Below, in pieces: positions 63,006 through 64,000 of a stretch of DNA of 64,000 nucleotides. This DNA is from an uncultured Porphyromonadaceae bacterium (GTDB taxonomy: Bacteria > Bacteroidota > Bacteroidia > Bacteroidales > Muribaculaceae), in assembly GCA_937989585.1 (NCBI GenBank), contig CALKRW010000048.1:124001-188000 (forward strand), written 5' to 3'. Under the pieces are notes generated by a model. The model was not told where the DNA came from. It did no database searches and saw only the letters and a list, made by a program, of their open reading frames with translations. Both the position numbers and the translations under genes were made by a program. The first letter of the stretch is position 1. Every line of letters begins with the position of its first letter.

Positions 63006-64000
63006 TTACTTTTCCACTACTTCGAACCCTGCATCGCGAACGGCCTTGACAACGCCTTCTGCAGAATGTTCGCCCTCGACGGTTGCTTTGCCGGTAGAAA
63101 GGTTGACGTCAACCTGTTTCACGCCTTCGACTCCGCTGATGGCTTTTGTGACTGCGGCCTGGCAATGAGGGCAGTTCATGCCCTTGATGGTATATTCTTT
63201 AGTCATATCACTGGTGATTAAATGTTTATGTATGTGTCCTTTAATTATTCCTACAGCAAGTAGGATGACAAGTATTATCGAGCATAGTGTGCTGAACAGG
63301 CTGAATTCATGGTGATGCATCCCGTGGGGATGTATCATTCCAAGGTCAAACCACTGCGCGGGAAGTAGATAGTCTATGGTGAGACCGAAGGCTATTGCGC
63401 CGAAAATTATCGAGCCTAGATAGATTGAGGCGGCCTTGCGTCCCATCTCACGTGAAATGAGAGTGAACGATGCGAAGTTGGCGGCAGGACCTGCCATGAG
63501 GAGAACGAGGGCGGTGCCGGGCGAAAGCCCTTTCAGCATCAGCGAAAGCGCAATTGGAATCGAGCCTGTGGCGCAGACGTACATAGGTATCGCAACTATT
63601 AGAACAACAATCATCGAAAGGATGGGTGTAGTGCCTAATATCGAGAAGAAATCATCCGGCACATAGACCGTAATGATTGCCGCGATGACAAGGCCGATGA
63701 CAAGCCAGCCCCCTATGCTGCCTACAAGGTCGATGTATCCGTACCTCAGGGCGTCTACACATTTTGTCAGGAACGGCTTTTTCGGTTCTTTCTCTTCACA
63801 GGTGACTGTTGTCTGGTCTCGGGAGTCGGCAGACTCGGTACGTCCGACGGCCACCCCGCCGAAGACTGCGGTGAACAAAGCCGCAACAGGACGGATTACG
63901 GCAAACGCCGGTCCCAGCAGCGACCAGGTCGCCGCGATGCTGTCGACTCCGGTCTGAGGCGTCGCGACCAGGAACGATGTCGAGGCGGCCTTCGACGCGC
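63006..64000 (-). CDS. SO_0444-type Cu/Zn efflux permease with C-terminal HMA domain (5' end outside the window)
   Basis: The frame is open from the window edge to TAA 63008-63006 (331 codons seen). It has several membrane segments (GGWLVIGLVIAAIITVYV, SMIVVLIVAIPMYVCATGSIPIAL, LSTLCSIILVILLAVGII), with the UPF0718 permease motif CATGSIPIALSLMLKG and GPAANFASFTL. A His-rich loop (HPHGMHHHEF) follows. The last 70 residues are a heavy-metal-associated domain with GMNCPHCQAAV. This is the layout of SO_0444 family exporters. The Fur-family gene follows by 15 bases. Confidence 0.85.
   Translation of the reverse strand, partial: ASKAASTSFLVATPQTGVDSIAATWSLLGPAFAVIRPVAALFTAVFGGVAVGRTESADSRDQTTVTCEEKEPKKPFLTKCVDALRYGYIDLVGSIGGWLVIGLVIAAIITVYVPDDFFSILGTTPILSMIVVLIVAIPMYVCATGSIPIALSLMLKGLSPGTALVLLMAGPAANFASFTLISREMGRKAASIYLGSIIFGAIAFGLTIDYLLPAQWFDLGMIHPHGMHHHEFSLFSTLCSIILVILLAVGIIKGHIHKHLITSDMTKEYTIKGMNCPHCQAAVTKAISGVEGVKQVDVNLSTGKATVEGEHSAEGVVKAVRDAGFEVVEK

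Noticed and set aside
1..64000. CRISPR arrays, rRNA genes, intact insertion sequences, prophage
   Set aside because: No regularly spaced direct repeats, rRNA-like sequence, transposase, integrase or phage structural genes were seen on either strand.

Overview
The window looks like chromosomal DNA of a gut-type member of the order Bacteroidales, plausibly Muribaculaceae or a near relative. Three things support this. Many genes are preceded by the Bacteroidetes sigma-ABfr promoter (TTTG, 19-21 bases, TAnnTTTG), several with both boxes at the right spacing. The protein set is typical of the phylum: a FeoA-FeoB fusion, DUF4286 and DUF4827 proteins, a tricorn-like S41 protease, an S16 with a long Ala/Lys/Glu tail, NspC, and a subtilase with a type IX-secretion-like C-terminal domain. 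GC-rich coding DNA alternates with AT-rich spacers. The family assignment is inference. I saw no rRNA, complete tRNA, CRISPR array, complete insertion sequence or prophage.

Layout. 1-7.0 kb (minus): start of uvrB, an MmcQ/YjbR protein, a META-type lipoprotein, phospho-sugar mutase, cdsA and an exported subtilase. 7.0-9.3 kb: a small accessory patch with an orphan vsr endonuclease, a CfxA-like class A beta-lactamase broken by one inserted base, and a spacer with a promoter but no convincing gene. 9.3-14.3 kb (minus): a small repeat protein and the housekeeping run rsfS, ftsH, prfA, pyrF. 14.6-17 kb: lon. 17.0-18.1 kb: a gene-poor stretch with a structured RNA-like element, a tiny membrane protein and a cluster of hairpins. 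18.1-26.6 kb: tricorn-like protease; GT2-DUF4286-ruvC; feoAB; a small beta-barrel. 26.8-35.9 kb (plus): a GH140-like lipoprotein, a PASTA protein-rluD-pcrA operon, nspC, a GT2 and radC. 36-41.2 kb (minus): pgk, L31, a membrane glycosyltransferase and an acyl-CoA synthetase. 41.4-44.6 kb (plus): NrnA-like phosphoesterase, DUF4827 lipoprotein, glmM. 44.7-53.2 kb: beta-barrel, unknown membrane protein, CvfB-like protein, rsmG, dnaG, a phosphoesterase-propeller protein, HIT protein and an ion channel. 53.5-57.5 kb (plus): rpsP, M3 peptidase, a choloylglycine-hydrolase-family enzyme. 57.8-58.2 kb: a second copy of the RNA-like element. 58.2-64 kb: SGNH hydrolase, dinB, a DUF362 ferredoxin-like protein, exported nitroreductase, and a Fur-family regulator with a Cu/Zn-type permease cut by the window end.

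The most unusual signal is the pair of related elements at about 17.0-17.4 kb (minus) and 57.8-58.2 kb (plus). Each has its own promoter box. Each has a perfect 21-23 bp inverted repeat about 220-250 bases apart, a shared internal block around ATCGGATCCTA, and a tiny open frame starting M-[K/R]-R-T and containing LARSD. The outer halves of the inverted repeats differ between copies but stay complementary within each copy, as expected for selection on RNA pairing. I do not recognise the family.
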